A stretch of DNA of 64,000 nt from positions 42,501 through 106,500 of the forward strand of contig JAMWET010001646.1 in NCBI GenBank assembly GCA_024036415.1, written 5' to 3'. The position numbers and the translations under genes were made by a program. The stretch comes from Prochilodus magdalenae (lineage: Eukaryota > Chordata > Actinopteri > Characiformes > Prochilodontidae). Below are positions 27,686 through 38,094 of this stretch, one piece after another (position 1 is the first letter of the stretch; every line of letters starts with the position of its first letter). The notes beneath the pieces were generated by a model. That model worked only from the letters and a program-made list of their open reading frames with translations. It did not search any database and had not been told where the DNA came from.

Positions 27686-28510
27686 CACTATATTGCCAAA
27701 AGTATTCACTCACCAATCCAAATGATTGAATATAGGTTTATCCAATCACTTCCATGGCCACAGGTGTATTAAACCAAGCACCTAGGCATGCAGACTGCTT
27801 CTACGAACATTTGTTAAAAAAAAGGGTCACTATCAGAAACTCCAACATGGTACCGTGATAGGATGCCACCTGTGCAACAAGTCCAGTTAAGAAATTTCCT
27901 CGCCACTAAATATTCCACACTCAACCGTGATATTATAGCAAGGCAGAAGTAATGGGAAATGACAGAAACTCAGCCATGAAGTTTGTAGGCCAAGTAAAAT
28001 GATAGAGCAGGGTCTGTGGATGCTGAGGCGCATAGTGCACAGAGGTTGGCAACTTTCTGCAGAGTCACTTTCTACAGACCAAACTTCACAGAACAGTGCG
28101 TAGAGAGCTTCATGGAATGGGTTTCTGTGGCCAAGCTGCTGCATCCAAGCCTTACATAACTAAGCACAATGCATATTGTTGAATACAGTGGTGTAAAGCA
28201 CGACACCACTGGACTCTAGAGCAGCGGCAATGTGTTCTATGGAGTGATAAATCAAGTTTCTCCGTCTGGCGACAATGGACAAGTCTGTGTTTGGTGATTG
28301 CCAGGAGAACAGTACTTGTCTAGCTGCATTGTGCAAAGTGTAAAGTTTAGTGAAGGGGGGATTGTGGTGTATAGTTCCCAGAAGAGTTGAAGCTGTTATA
28401 GCTGCAAAGGGTGGGCCGACATCATATTAAACCCTATGGATTAAGAATGGGATGTCACGCAAGTTCATATGCATGTTGGCAGACGAGTGAATACTTTCAG
28501 AAATATAGTG
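27686..28510 (+). mobile_element. Internally deleted Tc1-like transposon, 825 bp
   Basis: The ends are imperfect inverses (CACTATATTGCCAAAAGTAT at 27686; GAATACTTTCAGAAATATAGTG at 28489-28510), flanked by TA at 27684-27685 and 28511-28512. The left two thirds match a Tc1 transposase gene from its leader into the first part of the catalytic core, in decayed frames. At about 28370 the sequence jumps to the C-terminal end of the gene (CCCAGAAGAGTTGAAGCTGT). The section with the second and third catalytic residues has been lost. The copy is non-autonomous and has many frame breaks. Confidence 0.85.
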
Positions 28511-28580
28511 TAGATAAAGACATGTTTCTTCTGAGACATGTATGGTCTGCTGGTCTGCTATTGATTTAGACAATATTGTA

Positions 28581-28582
<2 letters not shown>

Positions 28583-28632
<50 letters not shown>
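28583..28632. repeat. (TA)n microsatellite
   Basis: About 25 uninterrupted TA units lie directly between the end of the deleted Tc1 copy and a transposase fragment. The Ile/Tyr frames here are artefacts. Confidence 0.97.
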
Positions 28633-28633
<1 letters not shown>

Positions 28634-28637
<4 letters not shown>

Positions 28638-28947
28638 AGACAATGCACACGTATATCACATGACTAGAAATATCCAACATTGGTTGGAGGAGCATGACCA
28701 AGACTTCCAAGTACTACCCTGGCCCCCTAATTCCCCAACATTAAATCCGTTTGAGTATCTGTGGGACCACCTTGATCTACATGTACGCTCTAAGGATCCT
28801 CCCCTACGCACCCTCGGGCAGTTGTGGGATGCACTGCAGTCAGCATGGCTCCAGATAGTTGTGACAACCTACCACAACCTTATTGAGTCACTCCCAGCCT
28901 GTCTAGCTGCTGTCTGTGCTGCACACAGCAGTTACTCTCGATATTAG
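28634..28947 (+). pseudogene. Tc1/mariner-type transposase, C-terminal fragment
   Basis: An open stretch of about 103 codons begins at a QDNAHVYH motif, the region of the second catalytic aspartate in Tc1-like DDE transposases. It includes NPFEYLWDHL (third catalytic residue; relatives have NPIE) and stops at 28945-28947. Everything upstream, including the first catalytic aspartate and the HTH, is absent, and the fragment abuts the TA microsatellite. It belongs to a different subfamily from the Tc1 copy just upstream, so the two are independent insertions. Confidence 0.8.
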
Positions 28948-30589
28948 CTGATACATATATCATTTTGTCACTGTTTAGTTTGTCCATTCTTTATAGCTTC
29001 ATTTAATAGGATATTATTATTAGGTTATATTATTATTAATTATTAGGATCAGTCTTAGACATTGGCTGTATTTGGGCTGCTGATGATCCAGTGAAGTTAA
29101 AACACATTGAAGGAAGCTATCTATTAACTTTTCTTCGTAACAGCTTAATGACAGCAACTGTTCAGACCCATAACGCTGAGCTGGTTTCTCACCGTGGTAG
29201 GATACGTTTGTAAAGTAACCCTTAAAGCTCTTTAAACATGTTGATGTGATGTGGTGAAATACTGGGCTGAGTGATTTTTAACTGAACATGATTTATGTTT
29301 GTTTAATGAAATCAATTCCTCCAAACTCTCTCACCTGACAACCCCACCCCCCAAACCACCAATTCATTATTTAACATAAACCCACACAGGTTGTGTTCAA
29401 ATTTCCTGCTCCAGTCTCCAAGCTATTAGCAGGCAAGAGGTGGCCTTCATAAGCTGCTGCCCCTCAGGGTGCTGTAATGCTCTTTAACTCAGCCCCACTC
29501 TCCACAGGGGAATTTAGCATATGGCTGATGTGCAGATGAGGGACATGGTGCTTCAGCCACCTGCATTGCGTGGATAACTGGCAGCTTGAAAATGAAGAAG
29601 AGAGAGAGAGAGAGAGTTATGCAGGAAAGGATGAGAGATGAAGGATAAAATATAGGAAGATAGAAGGGGGCAAAGAAGCGAGTGTCAGATAGCGAGAAGA
29701 GGGAGATGGCTGAAGGAAAGCGGCTCCTATCTAGAGGAGATTATGTTTTTGATTAAGCAGAAACCTGTCAGAGTGCTCTAGAGAAGATGCTGACACTTGG
29801 CCTGTGGAGCACTGCGTGGAGAAGAGCAATGGATAAGATCATTCCACACCTTAGTAAAGAGCCTGAGCCATACCCAGTATGGTGCTTTAGGTCCGGTTCA
29901 TTGGTTACGAACAAAAAAATCAATCCAGTTTGACAGTGGAAAATCTGCAGTGGAGCATCATGCACAGCAATAAGTGGCATATTTACATTCTCATTATTTC
30001 CATTGTAAAAGACATAGCAAAGTCATACAAGACTAAAGGCATAGCCTTTCATTCTTAGGAGACTTTGGCCACATTTCACTTTTCAGAATCCTTCTCTCAT
30101 GGTGACATTCCATTCCACTTGTCATGCAGTGCTTACAAATGAGGGTGTCTGTTTTGTATGCACTGAATACTATCAGCCCCCCCCCTCTAGTAGATAAAGA
30201 TACAGCAGTTACATTGAAATGAAACACACATATGACCCTGCCAAGGCACACTTCATCAAAACATTAAATGTATATGTGCCTCTAGCATAAACATATCCTT
30301 CATGTGACAGTACTAATTTCATGGTTGAGGTAAGTCCACCATCTGGGAAATCTATAGATCTACAGCTATTATATGGCAGATACATCATCCGTTTGCCCCC
30401 AACCTGTCAAGAAAATGAAGGCCATTATATTTTGTATATTTCCCACCATCGTTCAGATGTCTACCATGCATATAATGAGATGCGTGATAACAAGGGAACA
30501 TGCTCTTCTCCTAACCCCCTGGCTCATTTTTCAGTTATTAATCTCAAAGCTTCCATTAAACTCATCTTGTCGACACTTTCCAGTCTGCC

Positions 30590-31035
30590 CTGACCAGTCC
30601 CCAGTCTGTTCCATTTCAGTCGCACCTCACCTCTTTCTCGATCCACAAATCTGTCTTTGGCTGTCCCCCAATGAGCATCATTGGTTATCTGTTACCTGTT
30701 AGTCTGTTGCCTATCCCTAAAAGTGTTTGTTGCCCCATTTTCTTGTAGTCCCAGATGTTTCTCAGTTGAATTGTCTTGCATCGCCTCTGCGACCCCTTTG
30801 TTTAATTTTTGTATTCTAGTTTACTTTTGTCTCATAGTACATTTTTAGTTCCATGTTTTATTCCCATTGTTTGCTTTCCTGTGTTCTTTTCTTTCGTCCT
30901 CTTCATTATGGATATCTTTGGTCTACTTCAGAGGACTTCAGGGTTCTCAGCTACTGGACTCAGATCTGCTGTCAGATCTGCTGTAAATAAAAACTTGCAC
31001 TTGCATCAGAACTCATCTCCTCTGTCATTACAGTG
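30590..31035 (+). mobile_element. LTR-like block (possible solo LTR)
   Basis: T/C-rich sequence ends in CTGTAAATAAAAACTTGCAC (AATAAA at 30986-30991) followed by CTCCTCTGTCATTACAG. This resembles the polyadenylation/U5 end of fish LTR elements as I remember them. A perfect 12-bp tandem duplication (CAGATCTGCTGT twice) is at 30961-30984. The 5' boundary is not clear and no paired LTR or target duplication was found. Confidence 0.4.
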
Positions 31036-31984
31036 ATGTGGTTCACCTAATTCAACACAAATTGGAATCCAACATGGACACCCCGGTTTAGCTTGTATTA
31101 AGCCTGGTGTGGCCTGACATTCATCTGAGCACAGATTTAACCTATAATTCTAGAAACATATTTACACTGATCTTGCTTGCCCCCGAAGTGGCCAAATGTC
31201 GTTGAGGGAATCCTTTCACTTTGCTGGACTGTAAGTGCAGGCCTAGTTTTATAACCACTAAAGAGAAAAAGGGAATATTTCTTCAGAGTTTCTAAATTTA
31301 GGATAAATATGACTTTCAGTGGTGGAAGGAGTTATCTTATGCCTACGAGTGCTCCCTTCAAATCTGTTTCTCTGTTCCTTTTCTGCTCACCTCCGCATTT
31401 ATTCTCGGCTGTATTATGCAGGAATATGATTAGGAGTGGGAGAGATGAATGGATCAGAAGTGCTGTGCTCTGAGAGGCAGCCAGGAGAAAGCTCACTGGA
31501 CTTACACACTTGGACACTTCTGAACTGCATCTCTTTTGCCCCTCTTTACACCTGATTACAAGGCCTTTAAGCTCATTCATGTGGCTTTTACTCAAACGTA
31601 AATATGTTTATGCACAGTTTATATTTACAGCATCCTTTTGCCATGAATAATCCCTTAATTCTACACATGTAGGCCAAAAGGTTTGTTTTTAAATTGGATA
31701 TTCAGTTCAAAGAAAGTCCTTTAAAGATGCCTTAGATGCAATTAAATTTCTTCACTGTTGTTTACACAGAAGTTATCTGACTTTGGTCAGATTAACAATT
31801 ACCAACACAATGAAATGGTCCATTTCCTGCTTTTTTGCTTAACTCATGGTGAATTGAATTTGCTTTGCTCTTGATTTGCTGGTTTACAAAGGCTGCAATG
31901 TTTAGAAAGAAGCAGCATGCCGAAACAGCCACAGGTGATTTTACGTGTTATATATGAGATATTATGTATTTTTAGATTTTAGAT

Positions 31985-32318
31985 TTTTAGATTTTAATCC
32001 CTTGTTGATCCCACAGTGGGGAAATTTAGTCTCCGCATTTAACTCATCCGTGAAGTGAAACACCCACAAACACACTCACTAGTGAACACACACACTAGGG
32101 GGCAGTGAGCACACTTACCCGGAGCGGTGGGCAGCCCTATCCACGGCGCCTGGGGAGCAGTTGGGTGTTAGGTGCCTTGCTCAAGGGCATCTCAGTCGTT
32201 ACTGTCAGTTCAGGGAATCGACCCGGCAACCCTGACAGTAACAACTGAGGTGCCCTTGAGCAAGGCACCTAACCCCCAACTGCTCCCCAGGCGCCGTGGA
32301 TAGGGCTGCCCACCGCTC
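31985..32318. repeat. Dispersed fish repeat tail with an inverted duplication
   Basis: The stretch from TTGATCCCACAGTGGGGAAA through CACTAGGGGGCAGTGAGCAC to the GAGCGGTGGGCAGCCC region resembles a common 3' part of fish retroposons as I recall them. In this copy the last 87 bp are repeated in inverted orientation immediately downstream, giving the hairpin listed next. Confidence 0.55.
32122..32318. repeat. 87-bp near-perfect inverted repeat (hairpin) with 23-nt loop
   Basis: The left arm 32122-32208 starts GAGCGGTGGGCAGCCCTATC. The right arm 32232-32318 is its reverse complement at 84 of 87 positions; the loop is 32209-32231. The three differences are single substitutions. The arms are GC-rich, so a transcript through here would form a very stable stem. 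The source is a dispersed repeat that is normally present once, so an inverted duplication or head-to-head insertion is likely. Confidence 0.95.
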
Positions 32319-32548
32319 TTTATTAGCATTACAACCTCAGTAGTAACCATGCCACGATGAGATGAGAAGGTATGAGAAGGTGCGAGATTACCTATAACCT
32401 ATAAACTAGCCTTGCTAGTTTGCTAGTAGTTAACATTATACTAGCTACTTGATTTGACAACAACTCAAAGCAATGTTGCTGCTCACTGTGAAACATCTGA
32501 GTTTACATATGTGGCATGGTTACTACTGAGGTTGTAATGCTAATAAAG
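32318..32548. repeat. 231-bp MITE-like segment with perfect 38-bp terminal inverted repeats
   Basis: CTTTATTAGCATTACAACCT... at 32318-32355 is the exact reverse complement of 32511-32548, with 155 bp between them. It starts at the last base of the 87-bp hairpin. No transposase frame is present. A weak, partial relative of the right arm (GTTGTGATGCTAATAAAG) is seen near 24091-24108. No direct target duplication was recognised. Confidence 0.85.
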
Positions 32549-32984
32549 GTGGAACTGCACATGTTTTCAGTCTTCATTGTCAAAGATGCTTGATGATGTC
32601 TGATGAAACTGTCAGGAGTGAAATGTGCAGAACTCCGGGGTCCTGTCAAATATATGCTTCCTATGAGTTTACTATTCACCAGGTTATTTTGTGACTTCTC
32701 CATTCCACCTTAAATAATGCAACAGTCACACTCTTGTTGCCTCTTGAGGGCATTGATATTAATAAGTCTAGACTATAACCTAAGAATTTTGTAATTGACC
32801 CTTTTTTAGCATCATCATTTGTAAATGTGGGATTTGTATTTGAAGGAGGAGACAGAAGTGTTTAAGCAGTATACTGAACACTCCTTATTCAAGTATGTCA
32901 ATGTAAATACAGTTTTCCATTCGACCTATAATTGTCACCTGTAATTTGCATAGACCCTTGATATTATGAGGAGTTACATTTAAA

Positions 32985-33150
32985 CTGTAAAAGGTTCTTT
33001 ACACTTGCATGTCTCATTTACAAACAGGTTATTCAGAGAAACATTGTTTGAAATGTTTTTTGGGGAAACAAAAGTGGTTTCCCTGTGGTTATGGTTCAAA
33101 GATCCCCTTTGCACGTGTTTTATTAAAGAGGAATCCACCAATTTCTCAAA
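32985..33150. repeat. Diverged copy of the repeat at 15325-15585
   Basis: Contains AACAAAAGTGGTTTCCCTGT followed by GGTTCAAAGATCCCCTTTGC, in the same order and spacing as the copy at 15325-15585. Boundaries are approximate. Confidence 0.4.
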
Positions 33151-33387
33151 GCCTTTGCATAGTTCAATTATTAAGGTGTAAACATTCAGGGTGGTCCGAT
33201 GTGAAATGGAGTATTAAAGAGAGATTTGGCCTGTCAGTTCTTTACAGTGGTGATGATGGGAGGCAGGAGTCTACAAAAAATAGCCATTTAATTTCCCATA
33301 TGTACACAATAAAAAATAAGGTTTAGGTTTAATTCTTTGCTTTCAAATCAAAATAACTTACATATTAGTTGCACAGTCTCTGTCTAC

Positions 33388-33924
33388 AAGAAAGCACAGA
33401 GCAGACTGTACTTCCTCAGGAGGGTCGGGTCCTTCAGGATCTGCCAGAAACTCCTGCCGATGTTCTACCAGTCTGTGGTAGCCAGCGCCTCTTTTATGCT
33501 GAAGTGTGTTGGGGAGGCAGTATCAGCAGGAGGGATGCTGGGCGACTCGACAGGCTGGTGAGGAAAGCTGGTTCTGTGCTGGGACTAGAGCTGGAGTCCT
33601 TAACACCACTGGCAGAGAGGAGAGCCCTCAGCAAGCTGCTGAACATCATGGACAATGTTCACCATCCTCTGCACAGCACAATCATCAGGCAGAGGAGCTC
33701 ATTCAGTGGCAGACTGCTGTCCCAGTCCTGCTCCACAGACAGACTCAGGAAGTCTTTTGTCCCTCAGGCCATAAGACTGTCCAACTCCTCTCAGTACAGC
33801 AAATGAAAAACTCTGTGACACTCTTTCATTCCGGTCACTCCAATGGTCACACCCCCATCTCTGGACACACTCCCTCCTCTGGACAGACCCCCATCTCTGC
33901 ACACACTCCCTCCTAAATGCCCTA

Positions 33925-34009
<85 letters not shown>

Positions 34010-34340
34010 ATTATCCTACTCCATTCTGTACTACTGTTTACATATTTTGCACTGCTAAATTATTTATATTACTGTGTACTTGCACTGTCTGTATGGCTGA
34101 CAACAGCCATCTTCTTAATTTGCTCAGCAAATGGTATACTACTACCTCCATCTATACTTTACACTTTACTTTACACGGTAACTAATGACTCTATTTTTAT
34201 ACTTTCATACTTTTTATTGTATTTCTGTCTCTATCTGTACAACTCTATCTTGTGCTTCTGTTGTTACTTCTGTGTAGTCTGTATATCTGCTACTGGATGC
34301 CTTGAATTTCCCTCTGGGATCAATGAAGTATCTATCTAGT
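33388..34340 (+). mobile_element. 5'-truncated LINE: C-terminal end of the ORF and 3'UTR
   Basis: The sequence starts in frame with KKAQSRLYFLRRVGSF..., the post-polymerase region of a fish LINE reverse-transcriptase protein as I recall it. Near 33490 the frame shifts by one base and continues as CWGGSISRRDAGRLDRLVRK... to about 33806. The 3'UTR contains a long (TA)n block. It ends in CCTTGAATTTCCCTCTGGGATCAATGAAGTATCTATCTA, a known type of fish LINE 3' terminus. The same terminus recurs at 36211-36276. The endonuclease and most of the polymerase are absent, as expected for a truncated insertion. I do not assign a clade. Confidence 0.8.
33930..34006. repeat. (TA)n microsatellite inside the LINE 3'UTR
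   Basis: About 38 uninterrupted TA units. The long Ile/Tyr open frames at 33843-34339 come from it and are not genes. Confidence 0.97.
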
Positions 34341-36039
34341 GGTTACGGAATAATTTGTAGTAGTTGCTGAATTCTCAAGATTCCTATTTAATAAGAAAGT
34401 GTAATAATCAGATTAGTGTTTGAGGAGTTAATACAATTGAGCTAATGGTGTCATACACCTTTTAGCTCGTGGATTATGTTTGTATCCTAAGGCTTAAACT
34501 GCTTTTGTAGCATTAGCAGAATCTTGCAGAAACAAACAGGCATGCGGCTCAATATCAGACAGTGCTATTCTGCTTTATTGACTTATCTTGGACCGACGGG
34601 TTCCTGCTGCAGCATCAGTGTCCGTAGCCTGTGTTGCTCAGTTTGGTCTTGATTAAGGCTTGGGGAGAGTAAATGCTGCCATGGATGCAGCTGTCAAGCA
34701 GATCGTGATTTTATTGGAAAACTGTGAAAGGTTGAGGCAGGCAGCCATCTCAGCGGGGGAGCATTAATAGAGGGGATGTTTGACCTGCCGTAGTGGAGAG
34801 GGAGAGATGAAAAGCTCATTAAAAGTCGTGTAGTGATGCGGATCAGAGCGACGCAGGAGCAGGGGGTGCAATAATGGAAGGTGTGACCTCATTGTTTCTG
34901 CAAACTGCATGCTGCTGTGTACAGGACTGCTTTGGGAGATGAGCGAGAGAGAGGTGAGAGCACAGATCACACACATTATATTTTGTTCTGGCCAGTAAGA
35001 TTGGCACGACGTGCAACACCTTCAGCTGTTTGGGTCAGTATTTGCTTAGCACGGATTTCCTTGTGGTGACTGGGTTAAATTGATGGTTTACGCAAAAAAA
35101 AAAAAAAAAAAGATAGGCTGCAGCATCTTGCTTCTGAGGTTTGCTTTTTTAGTTCTGGAAAATAAAGGACAAAGGTATTATAGTGTCCTCCAATTGGCTT
35201 GTTCACCCATGGACATGCAGCACGACCACGTATGGAGCCTGATGGGAGCGCTGGGCTCATAATACCTTTAAATTGTAGGCTTTAAACTGTAAATCGATTG
35301 TCGCTCTTGGATAAAAATGTGTGGCATGTGTTGCCTATGCTATTCTGTGCTGACCTGTGAGGTAGTGCAGCAGAAATTGTGCCTGCTGTCAAGTTCTCGT
35401 GTGGTTGACCTGCCTCTTTCCTGGCCAATTTAGCTACCATTGGAGGTGGTTCTCTTCTCTTGCTGTGTTCTAATAAAAAGGCGTTCACTCTGAGCACTTA
35501 TCCACATTTCTGGAGTCGTTGTCTTTGCAGACCTCACAGTATGAATTCTGGTACTTGAAGACATTCTAGTGATACAGAATATGTATCATTAAAAAATGTT
35601 TTTGGATGGTTTGAGAAGTACAGACAAAAAAATACACTAGAGCCACATCTAAAACGAATGCTATAAAACAGTATAAATACAGCGATTGCATTACTGTCCT
35701 AAATACAACTAAATGGCACCAGTTATTAATGTTGTAATACTTAAGTTTAGTCTTGGTCCCAAGAGTCTGTCTTGTTCTGGCACGGAAGTCTTGACTATGA
35801 TATTGTACCTCTGCCTCTGTTTGAGGTAACTGGAAACTTTAGACAGTTCTTTCTCTACATATTTAAAAAAAAAAAAAAAACACTTTGATGCCAGTTGAGG
35901 ATCTTATTGGTCCATGACGACTTAATTGGGCGCTATTGGTTTGTTGATGTTTATTGGTTTCAAAATTCAAACATCATGGTCATCCTCTAGTCCTTCATTG
36001 GTGGTGCCAGCATGCTGCCCACAGGGCTCTGTTGGCTGT

Positions 36040-36165
36040 ATAGGTTTGGTTGGTGGACTATTCTCAGTCCAGCAGTGACACTGAGGTGCTTGTATGCTCC
36101 AGCAGCACTGCTGTGTCTGATCCACTCATTCCACCACACTACACACTAACTTGGGCTCTGCAGTA
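36040..36165. repeat. Fragment of a dispersed fish repeat
   Basis: GGTGGACTATTCTCAGTCCA followed by GCAGTGACACTGAGGTGCTT and CAGCAGCACTGCTGTGTCTG matches, from memory, a very common teleost interspersed repeat. Only the first ~120 bp are present. It may be the target or partner of the LINE tail just downstream. Confidence 0.45.
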
Positions 36166-36210
36166 TATCAGTTTCAGCATTATCATCGCAATGTGTGCAC
36201 ACACAATACT

Positions 36211-36276
36211 CATGTCCTTGAATTTCCCTCTGGGATCAATAAAGTATCTATCTATCTATCTATCTCTATCTATCTT
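36211..36276 (+). mobile_element. LINE 3' terminus with TATC tail
   Basis: TCCTTGAATTTCCCTCTGGG followed by ATCAATAAAGTATCTATCTATC, nearly identical to the end of the LINE at 33388-34340, then a short TATC microsatellite. This is a severely 5'-truncated insertion of the same LINE type. Confidence 0.75.
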
Positions 36277-37998
36277 CCCAGAGTAGACACGGTGCACACC
36301 TGTTTTTTGTTTCGAAAAAACATTTTTAACATGTATTATTTTTATCATTCATTGAAGTTTTTGTTTTCACCTCAGTCATTTTACAATGAATATTTTTTTA
36401 AATAATGCTGTTCAAGCAATCCCTGAATATTCCTGACTTTTCATATTTCATATTTCATATTATATTTCATATTGCATGTCGGATGGAATAAAATGCATGT
36501 CTATTTTTTCTAATATTGTGCAGAAGCAGCTGTGTAATGACTGAGCCATTCAGTTTGTGTGAAGCTAATTAGGGAAGTCAAAACTTCTGTACCCGTTAAG
36601 TTCATTAGCCTTACAGTCCCAGTGCAGAAAAAGCCAAACATGTGTTGGGTAAATCCTAGATTTAGGGTTGGGGGGACACCTGTGTGACTTAGACAGCTAT
36701 TCTGTCAAAATCTAGACATGAGTAATTTCTCAGCCATGCAGTTCATTCTCTGCACATTATAGGAAGAAAACATTTAGCTCTGGAGTTAGAGATTAAAAAT
36801 GCAGAAAGTTTCAAATATGGATAATCTACAGGCTGACAAAACCTAATTCGCTCTCACTATATGGATGTCCTTAGTGACTCCGATCTATAATTACATTATG
36901 AATCAAATTATATGTTGGAGTGGAGATGATTGCGGTGTGACTTATAGTCGTTTTTTAATTAACATTATTGCCGCTATCTGTCATTAGATTATAAAACCAT
37001 TAACATTGATTTGAGAGGGCTAGAACACCAGCGATCTTTGATGTGTGTTGTTCAGAGAGTTCTAACCCCAGTATGACGCTTGAGGAATATGCTTTGACTG
37101 AATTAATTCAGTGTCTTATTGGATTTATGCTCAGTGAAAATTCATGTGATGTTCAAGGAAGTAAAGTATTGGACGTATGGTTCATAAGTATAGAACCTTT
37201 CTTTAACACTCACACCACACACTCCAAAAGATCAGATTTTTTTCTTGACTTGCCCCCATTGTCATTCTACGTACATTCTGAGTGGGTACATGCTGTAGAG
37301 GATGCCGTCATTTTTTGTTTCATGTTTTATGCACTCTTTTATGCAGTTCTGTCCTTCAGAGATGGATGTGACATGGCAGAGGAAATAGTGAAAGTCTGCA
37401 GGCAGACTGAGTGGGCATGTTTGTTCGAGTGGGGGTGGGATGCTTGCTCAATGTGACACAGAATTGAGGAGCAAATTCTAACAGCATGTATAATCATAAG
37501 CTTTTTGTATAAGGGAAATATGCCAACATGGAAGACACTCCACGTCTTTTAGTTTCTTGCATGGTAATTACAATGACAAGTGATGTATATGTGAGCTGGC
37601 AGGGAAATGAAGTTTTATCTGCTTTAAGAGTCCTTCAAGAGTATTGTGTCCTCTCATTTGTTTAATGTTTTTAGTTTTCTGTTGCTCAGTGCCACAGTTT
37701 CAGTTGGCAGCATGACTTGGCTCAGTTGTTTGCCTTTTCTACATGTAGGCTGATTCCACATCTATCTCTGAAAACTGACCCCACCCATTTTTATTTACCA
37801 TAAAACACCTTCACAGAAAACATTTTTCAATTAGCAGACACTAGGTCTATGTCACTGGAGTCATGCTGTATATTAATAGACTGGATAACGTTGTCAACAT
37901 GCCATATCTAATCAATTAGTCACACAGTGCTGATTAATTGCATGGGCACTTATGATGTGAGGCCTGATCATTTCTCTCTGTCTTCTTCTTCCCTGTAG

Positions 37999-38094
37999 TG
38001 ACTTTGCGCAAGCACAGCGCTTCCCACTGGCGCATGCAGAACATTGCCCAAGAGTCCGTGGACAGCTCCGATGATGAGTTCTTTGATGCTCGAG
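37999..38094 (+). CDS. pitpnm3: PITPNM3 (Nir1) coding exon 2, with most of the FFAT motif
   Basis: A 96-nt exon between acceptor tcttccctgtag and donor GTTAGT at 38095, in phase 1 at both ends. Residues 9-40 read VTLRKHSASHWRMQNIAQES then VDSSDDEFFDAR. The acidic tract plus EFFDA is the FFAT motif that binds the MSP domain of VAP proteins on the ER; its seventh residue (Glu41) is supplied by exon 3. The preceding HWRMQNI segment matches the position of HLRNV in the human protein as I recall it. This exon fixes the identity as a Nir-family protein, and the short N-terminus without an upstream PITP domain points to PITPNM3 rather than PITPNM1 or PITPNM2. Confidence 0.93.

Larger units (their letters stand above)
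18858..37998 (+). other. PITPNM3 intron 1 (19.1 kb)
   Basis: Donor GTAAGT at 18858; acceptor cttccctgtag ending 37998. Besides the elements listed separately it holds simple repeats: TA-rich 19452-19488, GA run about 29598-29615, poly(A) at 35094-35111 and 35865-35880. A stretch at about 21780-22080 has no repeat signature, a GA-rich segment and a perfect MEF2-type site CTAAAAATAG at 21904-21913; it may be an enhancer. I see no additional coding exon: frames such as 22033-22380 and 22894-23232 (minus) have no recognisable domain. Confidence 0.75.

Noticed and set aside
32122..32318. Hairpin considered as a microRNA precursor
   Set aside because: The stem is far longer and more perfect than a typical pre-miRNA and derives from an inverted dispersed repeat; no miRNA is claimed.
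33843..34339. Ile/Tyr repeat open frames
   Set aside because: They are caused by the (TA)n microsatellite inside a LINE 3'UTR.
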